A stretch of DNA of 64,000 nt from Pontibacter sp. E15-1 (GTDB lineage: Bacteria > Bacteroidota > Bacteroidia > Cytophagales > Hymenobacteraceae): contig NZ_JAKVIR010000034.1 in assembly GCF_022601975.1 (NCBI RefSeq), positions 1 to 64,000 of the forward strand. Direction: 5' to 3'. A model generated the notes under the pieces. It saw nothing but the letters and a program-made list of their open reading frames with translations. It searched no databases and was not told the origin of the DNA. Positions 1 to 7,797 of this stretch are shown in pieces (positions within the stretch are counted from its first letter, which is position 1; every line of letters starts with the position of its first letter). A program made the position numbers and the translations under genes.

Positions 1-65
1 TAGTTGACACCGGTGGTGCGGAGAAACTCCGCTGGCCTTTTTGCTAATTCCGTCGCTGTTTTCAT
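1..65 (-). CDS. Partial unknown gene (N-terminal 21 codons only)
   Basis: An ATG at 63-65 on the minus strand is preceded by a good ribosome binding site (GGAGG about 7 bases upstream) and opens a frame that runs off the window edge. The visible start reads MKTATELAKRPAEFLRTTGV. It follows the ACR3 gene by 130 bp, so it may be the distal gene of the ars operon or an unrelated neighbour. The pattern 'eFLRTTGV' resembles the N-terminus of some IS5-type transposases, but 21 residues are too few to assign a function. Confidence 0.5.
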   Translation of the reverse strand, partial: MKTATELAKRPAEFLRTTGVN

Positions 66-195
66 CGCTTTTCCTCCATAAACTACTAAAAACGTTTATT
101 TGGAAAGATGTCTATTTTAAAACAGCTTCTAAGAGATTTCACCGGTCGCTCTTTTCTTGTTGTTTAGTCCTATAGAATTTGCGGCAGTGACCTTT

Positions 196-1302
196 TCACG
201 GTTCACTATGCATCGGTTTGAATTCCGCCAGCCCATCCTCCTTCCCGTACCACTTCCTCTTGAACCAGAAGGCAACATTGACCAGCAGAATCAGCGCAGG
301 CACCTCCACCAGCGGACCGATTACGCCAGCGAAGGCCTGCCCGGAGTTGATCCCGAAAATGCCGATAGCAACGGCTATAGCCAGCTCAAAATTGTTGCCC
401 GTGGCGGTGAAGGAGATGGCGGTGTTTCTGGAGTAGTCAGCGCCAAGCTTCTTAGCAAGGATGAAGCTGATGACGAACATAATGGTGAAGTACAGCACCA
501 GCGGAATGGCTATCTTCACTACATCAAACGGAATCTGCACGATCAACTCCCCCTTCAGGCTGAACATCAGTGCGATAGTGAACAAAAGGGCAATGAGCGT
601 GATCGGTGAAATGAGGGGGATGTACTTGTTGTTGAACCATTCCAGCCCCTTGAGCCGAATCAACCCGTAGCGGCTCAGCACGCCCGCAAAAAAAGGGATG
701 CCCAGATATATGAGCACGCTCTCCGTAATCTGCCCGATGGTGATGTTAATCTCACTGCTCTCGACCCCGAAGTATGGCGGCAGGACCGAGATGAACAGGT
801 AGGCATACAGGCTGTAAAAGAAAATCTGGAAGACGCTGTTAAGCGCCACCAGCCCTGCGGCATACTCCCTGTTGCCCCCCGCCAACTCATTCCATACCAT
901 GACCATGGCGATGCACCGGGCAATGCCAATGAGTATCAGCCCCACCATATACTCCGGCTGGTCATGGAAGAAGAGTATCGCCAGAAAGAACATCAGCAGT
1001 GGCCCAATGACCCAATTGAGCAGCAGCGAGATGCTCAGAATCTTCACGTTTCGGAACACCTCCCCCATCTTCTCATAGCGCACCTTCGCCAGCGGCGGGT
1101 ACATCATCAGGATCAGCCCGATTGCCAGCGGCACGTTGGTGGTCCCGCTGGAAAGGGAGTTGATGAACCCGGAAGACTCGGGCAGGAAGTACCCGATACC
1201 CACGCCAAGGAACATGGCCAGGAATATCCAGAGGGTCAGATAGCGGTCAAAGAACCGTAGTTTTTTCCGCTGGTGGGTGGGGGCACAGTTAGGAGCACTC
1301 AT
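196..1302 (-). CDS. acr3: ACR3-family arsenite efflux transporter
   Basis: This is a 368-residue integral membrane protein of the ACR3 (bile acid:Na+ symporter fold) family, which exports arsenite from the cytoplasm using the proton motive force. The sequence shows about ten hydrophobic segments. It also carries the ACR3 hallmarks [15 protein letters not shown] near residue 130 (with the conserved Cys) and [15 protein letters not shown] near residue 300. Length is normal for the family. It lies 12 bp downstream of the phosphoesterase gene and belongs to the ArsR-controlled minus-strand operon. Assignment by family motifs is strong; arsenite as substrate is inferred from family and operon. Confidence 0.95.
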   Translation of the reverse strand: MSAPNCAPTHQRKKLRFFDRYLTLWIFLAMFLGVGIGYFLPESSGFINSLSSGTTNVPLAIGLILMMYPPLAKVRYEKMGEVFRNVKILSISLLLNWVIGPLLMFFLAILFFHDQPEYMVGLILIGIARCIAMVMVWNELAGGNREYAAGLVALNSVFQIFFYSLYAYLFISVLPPYFGVESSEINITIGQITESVLIYLGIPFFAGVLSRYGLIRLKGLEWFNNKYIPLISPITLIALLFTIALMFSLKGELIVQIPFDVVKIAIPLVLYFTIMFVISFILAKKLGADYSRNTAISFTATGNNFELAIAVAIGIFGINSGQAFAGVIGPLVEVPALILLVNVAFWFKRKWYGKEDGLAEFKPMHSEP

Positions 1303-1314
1303 ATCTTATCTCTT

Positions 1315-2091
1315 TTAACAACCTTTTCTCAAGTTCTCTGCATACTCGTTGGGCAGAATGCTTTCCTCAACGGCTCTTGCCGCCTTCTCAAAGTCGTATT
1401 TGAAGCGGATGAACTCCACCTGCACGCTTTCCTTGTCAAGCACGGAACTGTTGTCTTTTATTGTGAGCATCACATAGCCCCCACGGTTGTCCCCGTCCTT
1501 GGGCTTACCCACCGAGCCGATATTGATGGCGTGGCGGAAATGGCTTTGCCCTTCCTCTCCTGAATCCAGTATCCGGTGGTAGGGCTTGTGCGTGTGCCCG
1601 AAGCACATGATGTCGGCATCCGCATCTTTCATGATGCGCAGCAGGCTCTTCTCGTCCCTGTCCTCAAAGAGGTACTCGTTTATCTTCCTCGGGCTTCCGT
1701 GCACGAGCAGCAGGTTCAGCTTGTCTTCGTTCAACTGGTACTCCACCCGGATGTGGGCGGGCAGCGTGCGCAGGTACTGGCGCTGCTCAGCCTTGATGAT
1801 TTCGTTGGTGAAGGAGATGGAGACGGAGCCGTTGGACTTGTCCTGATCGGTCTTGTAGGCGCAGCCGCACTCGTTGCTCATTCTCCCGATGCCAAAATCG
1901 TAGTTTCCAGCAATGGCGGGGATGTTGCGTTTCTTGATTTCGTCCACTACCTCGTTTGCCCAGATGTTGTAGCCCACTAGGTCCCCGAGGCAGTAAATGA
2001 AATCGGGCTTCCGGGAATCCACATCGGCAAAGAAAGCCTCCAAGGCAGGGAGGTTGGCGTGTATGTCGCTGAACAGCGCTATCTTACTCAT
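1315..2091 (-). CDS. Metallophosphoesterase of the ars operon
   Basis: A 258-residue calcineurin-like phosphoesterase (YfcE/MJ0936 type). Visible metal-binding motifs are SDIHAN (D9, H11), CLGDLVGY, AGNYDFGIG, a LVHGSPR motif and FGHTHKP. The usual GNHD motif is GNYD, which is common in this subfamily. It is a soluble enzyme with no signal peptide. It sits between the DUF6428 gene and acr3 with short gaps, so it is cotranscribed with the arsenic genes. Phosphoesterases are recurrent in Bacteroidota ars operons but their substrate there is not known; a role in clearing arsenate-damaged phosphoesters or in signalling would be speculation. Confidence 0.88.
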   Translation of the reverse strand: MSKIALFSDIHANLPALEAFFADVDSRKPDFIYCLGDLVGYNIWANEVVDEIKKRNIPAIAGNYDFGIGRMSNECGCAYKTDQDKSNGSVSISFTNEIIKAEQRQYLRTLPAHIRVEYQLNEDKLNLLLVHGSPRKINEYLFEDRDEKSLLRIMKDADADIMCFGHTHKPYHRILDSGEEGQSHFRHAINIGSVGKPKDGDNRGGYVMLTIKDNSSVLDKESVQVEFIRFKYDFEKAARAVEESILPNEYAENLRKGC

Positions 2092-2122
2092 AGTGTCTTA
2101 TGTAGTTGATATGAAGCGTTAT

Positions 2123-2579
2123 TTAGCAGTAGCCGCCACCAGGCGTGCAGGCGTTGCCGGTTGAAATTACGTGAAGTTGTTCCAGTGGAATACCGCACTT
2201 GTCTAGCGCAAGGCAGTTGGTCGTCTTGGCCAACAGCACGAAGCTTTTGCCGTCAAAGCCGAGGTCGTACCTGCCGATGGTCTGGCTCTGGTACTCTACT
2301 TCAATTTCCAAGTCCTCCATGCCCAGGGGCCTTCTCGGACAGGGCGATGATGTCCAGCAGCTTCTGCGGCTTCAACCGGTGGTCGAAGTCGTTGGCGTTC
2401 CAAAGCTGGAAGTTGACGGCCTTCTCGTTTCGCACGGTGGCCCCGCAGTCGATGAAGCGCTTGGTGATAATACCCACCTCGGTAACGTGGAAGTTCTCCG
2501 GAACCTTTGTTCCGTTCTCCAATTCGAAACGCACTGTCTCGGCAGATTGCAGGATGTTTTTTACTTCTGATAGTTTCAT
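2123..2579 (-). pseudogene. DUF6428 family protein, split by a one-base frameshift
   Basis: The first part starts at the ATG at 2577-2579 (MKLSEVKNIL) and reads a DUF6428-like protein up to IIALSEKA. The frame then shifts, and the second part (EDLEIEVEYQSQTIGRYDL to the C-terminal GNACTPGGGYC) continues in another frame. On the coding strand the junction is GAGAAGGCCCCTGGGCATGGAG. Removing one C gives EKALGMEDLEIEVEY, a seamless reading. Proteins of this family sit directly after arsR in Bacteroidota and end in a Cys-containing tail that may bind arsenite. The break may be a true mutation or an error in a C4 run near 2325. Confidence 0.8.
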
Positions 2580-2590
2580 GGTATTGATAT

Positions 2591-2932
2591 TTAACAACAG
2601 TTTGACTGCTGGCTTTTGACGCCAGCAAGGACGTTTGAGAAATAGGCTGCGAAGGTCTCGAAGGCACTTTCGTCCAGGCAGTAGCAGACAGCCGCCCCCT
2701 CCACCGTGCCCTTGATGATACCAGCGTTTTTGAGTTCTTTCAGGTGCTGCGAGACCGTTGCCTGCGCCAGGGGCAGTTCGTTCACTAGGTCCCCGCAAAT
2801 GCATGCCCTCACTTTGAGCAGGTGCTCGATGATGGCCACCCTGGCCGGGTGTCCCAGGGCCTTCAACAGCAGGGCTGTCTTATTCTGGCTCTCTGTAAAA
2901 AACTCTGTTTTGGTCAGACCCATAATTACCAT
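2591..2932 (-). CDS. arsR: ArsR-family arsenic-responsive repressor
   Basis: A winged-helix repressor of up to 113 residues with the ArsR HTH (LPLAQATVSQHLKELKNAG, about residues 53-71). Two Cys lie in the stretch RACICGDL (C44, C46) before the DNA-recognition helices, and the C-terminus ends SNCC. These Cys are the likely As(III) ligands. Two starts are possible, 2932 (MVIMGL) and 2923 (MGLTKTEF). The second leaves the 38-nt operator palindrome just upstream of the start and seems more natural. It heads the minus-strand ars operon and is expected to repress its own transcription until arsenite binds. Confidence 0.93.
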   Translation of the reverse strand: MVIMGLTKTEFFTESQNKTALLLKALGHPARVAIIEHLLKVRACICGDLVNELPLAQATVSQHLKELKNAGIIKGTVEGAAVCYCLDESAFETFAAYFSNVLAGVKSQQSNCC

Positions 2933-2961
2933 CGTATTATTGCAATAATACGATGGTAATT
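2924..2961. promoter_or_regulatory. Perfect 38-nt palindrome, likely ArsR operator
   Basis: The left arm AATTACCATCGTATTATTG (2924-2942) is matched exactly by its reverse complement at 2943-2961 with no spacer. It abuts the internal start codon of arsR, where a bound dimer would block transcription of the operon. The role as ArsR operator is inferred from position and symmetry. Confidence 0.8.
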
Positions 2962-3084
2962 CTATATGATCAAATAATTTGATGTTTTGTGATTGTTATG
3001 ATTTGCCTTAATGGCTTTAGGAGCACTAAGAAGTAAACTATCGTAGTCTTTTGGCTACCATTCGATACCACGGCTTTAATAGGG

Positions 3085-3478
3085 GAGTCAATGGCAGCAA
3101 CAAAGCGCAACGGCTTGGTTGCTGCCGTTTGCAGTAAATCCCGCTCCCCTTTCCGGGACAGTGGCCTGTGGGAAACTCGCCGCCGTCAGGCTGGGACACG
3201 GTTGCAAAATGTTATTTCCGGATTGCAGACAGTTGCTTTTAGATGCCATCTCGCTATCTTTTTGCTAGCTGAGCGATGGCTTCCAACAGGCGCGACGCGG
3301 GTGCCGATACACTCCGGCCGCCGAGAAAGCGTCAATATACCTGTTTTCTGTCGTCTGAGCCGCATCCTGTCACCGGCACTGCACTGATACCCGCTGACGT
3401 TTTCTGCGCAGCGGCTTGGGGCATGGCCAGTGCCGATCTGTCCCATGGTAGCCGACAGTTGCTTTCTGATGAAATCTC
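3085..3478 (-). repeat. Diverged intergenic repeat, copy A
   Basis: Read on the minus strand, this intergenic stretch is collinear with plus-strand 50318-50605. Shared blocks in order are CAGAAAGCAAC, a roughly 65-nt block containing TGGGACAGA and CACTGGCC and ending in CCGCTGCGCA (copy A) or CCGCCGCGCA (copy B), then GCCAT-GCTCAGCT, AAAAGCAAC, and a final CTGTCCCG with an A/G run. Each copy starts and ends with its own version of the AAAGCAAC motif. No convincing protein is encoded. It sits where the broken glycosidase gene loses its homology. Confidence 0.55.
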
Positions 3479-3555
3479 TGGCTATCATATAAGGAACCAT
3501 AGCGAATTGCCTTTTCAGGGCCACCAATATTCCTGGCACAGCCACGCCTTCCTGA

Positions 3556-4004
3556 CTATGCCGCCAGTTGAGTGGGCTCCAGAAGAAAAACAATCTTCCA
3601 GCCTCCTAAGGCATAGATGTGGAGCACGGCCTGAGCTGCGATCGGGGGCTGCGATCGGGGGCGCTCATGTGCGGGCGCAAGAAGTCGCGCATACTGGGCT
3701 CGCTCTGGAAAATGTCCGTCACCCTTGTTGGGGTGAACCGGCTCCAGAACAGCATGTGCCCCACAAAGCCATTTTCCCGCTGCATGGCAAAAAGGCTCTG
3801 CATGCACCTCTTTGCCATCTGGTGGTCTCCCAGCGCCGTCATGGTGTACACATGGAAGCAGGTGTCCCAGAAGTACTGGAAAGGATACCTGGACTTGCCG
3901 GGCTTCATGTAGTGGTATTCAGTACCGTACTCTTTCGAGTAGCCGCTTATCGTATTTCTCTCCAGCAGCTCTTTTGCCTGCTGCCGAATTTGCTGGTCGG
4001 TCAT
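3556..4004 (-). pseudogene. Broken MGH1-like glycoside hydrolase (GH63-type) gene
   Basis: The frame starting at 4004 (MTDQQIRQQAKELLERN) gives about 115 residues typical of the N-terminus of MGH1-like/GH63-type glucosidases, with the motif FWDTCFHVYTMTALG and FVGHMLFWSRFTPTRVTDIFQ. The family normally exceeds 400 residues. At 3636-3661 a perfect 13-bp tandem duplication shifts the frame. Translation resumes family-like in another frame (IAAQAVLHIYALG) for a short distance and homology then ends near 3560. It lies 17 bp downstream of the SPW/VKOR gene, with which intact homologues would be cotranscribed. It is non-functional as read. Confidence 0.75.
3636..3661. repeat. 13-bp perfect tandem duplication
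   Basis: The unit CTGCGATCGGGGG occurs twice in a row (3636-3648 and 3649-3661). Because 13 is not a multiple of three it shifts the frame of the glycosidase gene. Deleting one unit restores continuity between RPHMSAP and IAAQAVLHIY. It looks like a replication-slippage mutation. Confidence 0.85.
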
Positions 4005-4021
4005 AATAGACTCCTGCTTTT

Positions 4022-5572
4022 CTATTTCACATACTTATCCCACAAGCCATATTTTTCCGTTATAACGCCACGCGGGAAGGAAAGCACCGCGACTAAAAGC
4101 CCCGCAACAGCGCTGCTGATATTCAGGGCCAGTGTGCTGTCCTCCACAAACCAGGGCCAAACGGCTACCGCTAGGCCGAGCGGCACATTCAGGTAGCGCC
4201 CCGCCCGTATCACTTCTCCCATGCAGGTCACGGCTACCACCACAATTAGCGCACCGCCCATGTGGTTGATGTCAGCTGCCGTGGCCTTGATAGGTATCCC
4301 CAGGACACCCGGGGCAAACATCAGCCAAAGACCTACGGCCGTGGCCAGCACCAAAGCCCAGGGAAAGCTCATCCCCCAGATGGAGGCCCGGAACACCTTG
4401 CCTGGCTTTTGCGGAAACTCCATGATCTCTGGGGAGCGTTCATCCTGGTTCTGCTCAAAAGGCTTGCCCCCCTTCCAGAACACCTCCCACAGGTTGTCTC
4501 CCCGGCGCTTTGCCTGCACCATGTGCTGCCCCATGGCCGTCACTTCATCCAGCTGCAGCGGAATCATGGGAAGCATGACAGCGGCGGTTACCAAACAAAG
4601 GGTGCACCAGGCGCCCACGGCCAAAGGCTGCGAGATAACCAGGAAAATGCTTACAAATCCTAAAGGAATAACCAGGATGCTAAAGAAGAGCACCATCCAG
4701 GGCATGGTGCGCCAGCGGGAGGGACCACCCATATAGCCCATCAAAAACTCCAGGGTGTAGGCCAGTGAGCCAAGTGCCGCATCGGAAACAGGCCAGGCGT
4801 GCGACATGTCAGAGTTGAGCACCTCCCGTGTGCTGCTGCCGAAGAAAGGGTCCCAGGCATGGTCAATGTAGCCCAGTTGAAAGGCGCCCATGTAGCGGGA
4901 TGCCAGCCAGCCGACGAAGGCCAGCACGATCATGATCCAGCGCTGCGGCCAGCTGGAGGGGTTGTAGCTCCAGCCCGGCGGCTTCTCCGAGCCCATCTTC
5001 ATAAACATGATCATGTTGGGCATGCCGGGAATGAGAACGGTCAGGGCAATGACCAGGGCACCTACTAGCGTACCATTTAAATACGCCAACTCAGAGGGGG
5101 ACCAGAAGAGCAGGGGCGCCATGCTCAGCCAGATACCGATAAAGCAGCAGATCCAGAGACTGTAGGGACGGTTGGGGGTCAGGGAGCGCCAACCGAAGAA
5201 GATCAACCCAAGGCCGCTGATGATGTCGCTCCACTTCATGAAGCTGATCCGCTGCTCAAGGCTCAGCCACACTTCGCGTCCGCCGCTGGGCTCGGCCACC
5301 GCCCTCCCATAGTCGAAGGTCAGTGGGGATATCACCATCCAGATGCCGAAGATAACAAGCGCCCAGTACACCCAAAGCGTCTGCATGTGGTGCATGTGGA
5401 GCATCTTGCTCCGCATGTCATCCGACATCATCATGCTGTTGTCCCCGCCCTTGTCATGCTGCTGCCCCCCGTGCTGCATTTGCATTTCGGCCATAGGGCG
5501 CGTAACACCCCTCTTGCCCATGCCACCGCCTTTCATTCCATCATTGCCATTACCATTGTACATTTCTTCCAT
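4022..5572 (-). CDS. SPW-repeat / vitamin K epoxide reductase (VKOR)-type membrane protein
   Basis: A 516-residue polytopic membrane protein. After a Met/His/Gly-rich cytosolic N-terminus (about 1-62) it has helices with the SPW-type pattern (WMVISPLTFDY near 80, GIWLSMAPLLFWSP near 150, LWLMFAPGVLGI near 425). The middle contains SQPLAVGAWCTLCLVTA with C323 and C326, the CxxC redox pair of VKOR-type thiol oxidoreductases. VKOR proteins reoxidise disulfide-forming partners using quinone. The gene is followed by the broken glycosidase and preceded by the epimerase, a gene trio that recurs in bacteria. The physiological substrate is unknown. The VKOR assignment rests on the CxxC in a helix and the surrounding residues. 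Confidence 0.8.
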   Translation of the reverse strand: MEEMYNGNGNDGMKGGGMGKRGVTRPMAEMQMQHGGQQHDKGGDNSMMMSDDMRSKMLHMHHMQTLWVYWALVIFGIWMVISPLTFDYGRAVAEPSGGREVWLSLEQRISFMKWSDIISGLGLIFFGWRSLTPNRPYSLWICCFIGIWLSMAPLLFWSPSELAYLNGTLVGALVIALTVLIPGMPNMIMFMKMGSEKPPGWSYNPSSWPQRWIMIVLAFVGWLASRYMGAFQLGYIDHAWDPFFGSSTREVLNSDMSHAWPVSDAALGSLAYTLEFLMGYMGGPSRWRTMPWMVLFFSILVIPLGFVSIFLVISQPLAVGAWCTLCLVTAAVMLPMIPLQLDEVTAMGQHMVQAKRRGDNLWEVFWKGGKPFEQNQDERSPEIMEFPQKPGKVFRASIWGMSFPWALVLATAVGLWLMFAPGVLGIPIKATAADINHMGGALIVVVAVTCMGEVIRAGRYLNVPLGLAVAVWPWFVEDSTLALNISSAVAGLLVAVLSFPRGVITEKYGLWDKYVK

Positions 5573-5617
5573 AGTTTTCTATTTAAAAGTAAGGGGATGA
5601 TATCTTTAACCTACTTT

Positions 5618-6712
5618 CTAATCCTTCTTTTGCTCTAAAGAAGCTGGCAGGTCCAGGTTGTTTTCCTCGTACCATCCTATAGGGTCTACCTTGAGTCTGG
5701 CAATGATGGCGGGCAGGGTATCGAGCAGCCGGTGCCGGGGCTCCCAGCCCAGCAGGTCGCGGGCCCGAGAAATGTCCAGTTCGTAATGGTCGTCGGCCCG
5801 GTCAATCATCCAGGGCTTAATGAAGGCATCCCCGAAGAGGTTCATGCCGTACGCACCTGCTTTGGCAAGCGGGGCCGGGACTTCATAGGTTTCCCACTCC
5901 TCCCCGTGAACAAGATACCCAATCTTCTCCTGCAGGTCCTGATAGCTTGGCGTCTCCGGCTCCCCGATGTTGATGGCTACTTCATCTGGAAGGACGCTTC
6001 TTCGCTCTACTGTCTTCTCCAGGGCGTCCACCAGGTCCTCCAGGTGCAGAAACACGTTACCATGGGAAGTATCCCCGGAATAGAAGTGGCTTGTAAACTG
6101 TTTCTCGTAGATGCGTTGTATCTGATGGGCAATAGGAATAGAATGCCCCTCATTGTCATAAACACCGGCAATACGCAACAGCGCTGCTTTCATGCAGCCC
6201 CTGTACTCTCGAATCACATTTTCAGTGTCAACCTTTGATTCGGGGTAGTCCCACTTCGGCTCTAAAGGGCAGTCTTCGCTTATCTTTTGCCCTGGAGAGG
6301 TGGGCTTGTAAATCAGGTTGGTGCTGGAGAAAATGAACTGTTCTACTTCAAAATCCTGCAGTACGCGCAGCAGATTTTCCGTGCCCTTTACTGTGATCTT
6401 CTCGTACAGCGGGCTCGGCTTTCCTGAGAAATCGTAATAGGCCGCCAGGTGAATGACAGCCGCTATCTTATTTCCGTAGCCATAACGAACACGTTCCATG
6501 GCCGCCCTGATACTGTCTTCAGAGGTAATGTCGTAACACACGCACTCCGCCTCCCTGGGCGGAAAAGGGTAGCCCGTGTTGTCCAAACCTATGACGCGAT
6601 ATTTCTCTGCCAACCGTTTGATAATACTAGTCCCTATGAGACCGCTGCTTCCTGTGACTATAATAGTCTCTTTTCCTGAGTTTCGTGCGCCTGAATTATT
6701 GATTTGATTCAT
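5618..6712 (-). CDS. NAD-dependent epimerase/dehydratase
   Basis: A 364-residue short-chain dehydrogenase of the extended sugar-epimerase type. The N-terminus has the Rossmann nucleotide-binding motif (VTGSSGLIGTSI, about residues 19-30), an acidic LD after the second strand, VIHLAAYYD, the FSSTNLIY strand and the catalytic YPESK (Tyr and Lys). It is cytosolic, and NAD(P)-dependent conversion of a nucleotide sugar is expected, but the substrate cannot be read from sequence. The gene precedes the VKOR-type gene by 45 bp and probably shares its transcript. The first residues (MNQINNSGARN) are extra and a later start is possible. Confidence 0.88.
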   Translation of the reverse strand: MNQINNSGARNSGKETIIVTGSSGLIGTSIIKRLAEKYRVIGLDNTGYPFPPREAECVCYDITSEDSIRAAMERVRYGYGNKIAAVIHLAAYYDFSGKPSPLYEKITVKGTENLLRVLQDFEVEQFIFSSTNLIYKPTSPGQKISEDCPLEPKWDYPESKVDTENVIREYRGCMKAALLRIAGVYDNEGHSIPIAHQIQRIYEKQFTSHFYSGDTSHGNVFLHLEDLVDALEKTVERRSVLPDEVAINIGEPETPSYQDLQEKIGYLVHGEEWETYEVPAPLAKAGAYGMNLFGDAFIKPWMIDRADDHYELDISRARDLLGWEPRHRLLDTLPAIIARLKVDPIGWYEENNLDLPASLEQKKD

Positions 6713-6917
6713 AATATCCTATGATTAAAGAAGAATAAACAGAAAATTCAGAAGGCTCAGCTTCTGTACTTACAAAAAACAAAATGTTTAGGGCCGGTGA
6801 GAAACAACAACTAACTGGAATTTGACCTAAATAAAATTTTCAAACCGCTGCTTCGCTGACTTTATAAAGCCACACCGGTACCCCCATACCTTAGCGGTAT
6901 TATCTCCACCCTAAACC

Positions 6918-7094
6918 CTAGTTGCCTTTTTCCCGGTTCATCAGCAGCATGGGCAGGACGCAGGCCAGTACCAGCAGGAGCAGCAGTCAGGTGCCCCAGT
7001 TCCCGTATCCCTTTATGCCTAACAGTGGCAGCCCGAAGACCAGCGCCACTGCCACCAGGCACCCTATCAATACCCACTTCATCATACTCACCAT
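6918..7094 (-). pseudogene. Small two-helix membrane protein with an in-frame TGA
   Basis: From the ATG at 7092-7094 the frame reads a hydrophobic helix (MMKWVLIGCLVAVALVFGLP), LLGIKGYGNWGT, a TGA at 6987-6989, then a second helix (LLLLLVLACVLPMLLMN) with REKGN and TAG at 6918-6920. The two halves together look like one small bacterial membrane protein of about 58 residues. The stop falls exactly between the helices and could be a single change from a sense codon such as TGG. It lies beside a Met-rich exported protein. I do not recognise the family. Confidence 0.5.
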
Positions 7095-7096
7095 GC

Positions 7097-7612
7097 CTAT
7101 TTGTTTTTATTGGTTTTGGGATGTTTGTAATCCAGGTGAGCTTTCATGTTACTACTCTCCTTGGCTTTGCCGGTCCCGGTCGGTTGTCCCTGCCCTTTCA
7201 TCTCCTGCATCATGCCCTTCATCTTGTCGCTACCCATCATCATCATGCACATCTTCTTGCACACAGCGTTGTCACCTTCCGCCTTGTCCATCATGGAGCT
7301 CATCATCATATCCATCATGTGGGGATTCTTCATCATCATAGAACTCATCATATTGCAGGTGGCCGTGTCACTTTCCGTCGCCTGCATCATGTGCTGCATC
7401 ATCATGGATGAGCCATCGCCCTCTGCCATCATCCGCTTCATAAGCTCAGCCCGCATTTCCCGGTCATTTAAGATGGCAGAGAAGATCTGTTCTTTCCTCT
7501 GTTCATCTTTAAGCATCTTGGTGGCATCAGCCGTTTTCTGCGCCAGAGCGGTGCCGATAGTTATGAATACCACTATTAAGGAGAGAACCGATTTTTGAAT
7601 TGTGTTTTTCAT
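7097..7612 (-). CDS. Met-rich exported protein, putative copper/silver binding
   Basis: A 171-residue protein with a signal peptide (MKNTIQKSVLSLIVVFITIG, cleavage after TALA about residue 24). The mature part is dominated by methionine clusters (SSMMMQHMMQ, CNMMSSMMMKNPHMMDMMM, CKKMCMMMMG) with a few Cys and His. Such Met-rich arrays bind Cu(I) or Ag(I) in the periplasm. The C-terminus is Lys-rich. It sits in a copper island next to CopA and the other metal genes. The copper role is inferred from composition and context; there is no catalytic motif. Confidence 0.75.
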   Translation of the reverse strand: MKNTIQKSVLSLIVVFITIGTALAQKTADATKMLKDEQRKEQIFSAILNDREMRAELMKRMMAEGDGSSMMMQHMMQATESDTATCNMMSSMMMKNPHMMDMMMSSMMDKAEGDNAVCKKMCMMMMGSDKMKGMMQEMKGQGQPTGTGKAKESSNMKAHLDYKHPKTNKNK

Positions 7613-7797
7613 AGTTTATAGCATGTATGGTTAAAGTATAAAGTACTGCCTCGGGGAATGTTCTTTCCTTTTTGTTCTGTTCTTAAGCCCACCTTTTCAG
7701 GGACAGGCTTATAAAAGCTTTGAATCCGCTTTGGCCTTCAAAAGCCAGCAGAGGGGCTATGGGGTGTATTCCCATCACAGTCCCTCGCTTTTAGCTT

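Noticed and set aside
3276-4196. Long plus-strand open frame of 306 codons
   Set aside because: It runs antisense across the intergenic repeat, the glycosidase remnant and the end of the VKOR-type gene, has no protein-like pattern, and is best explained as a shadow frame.
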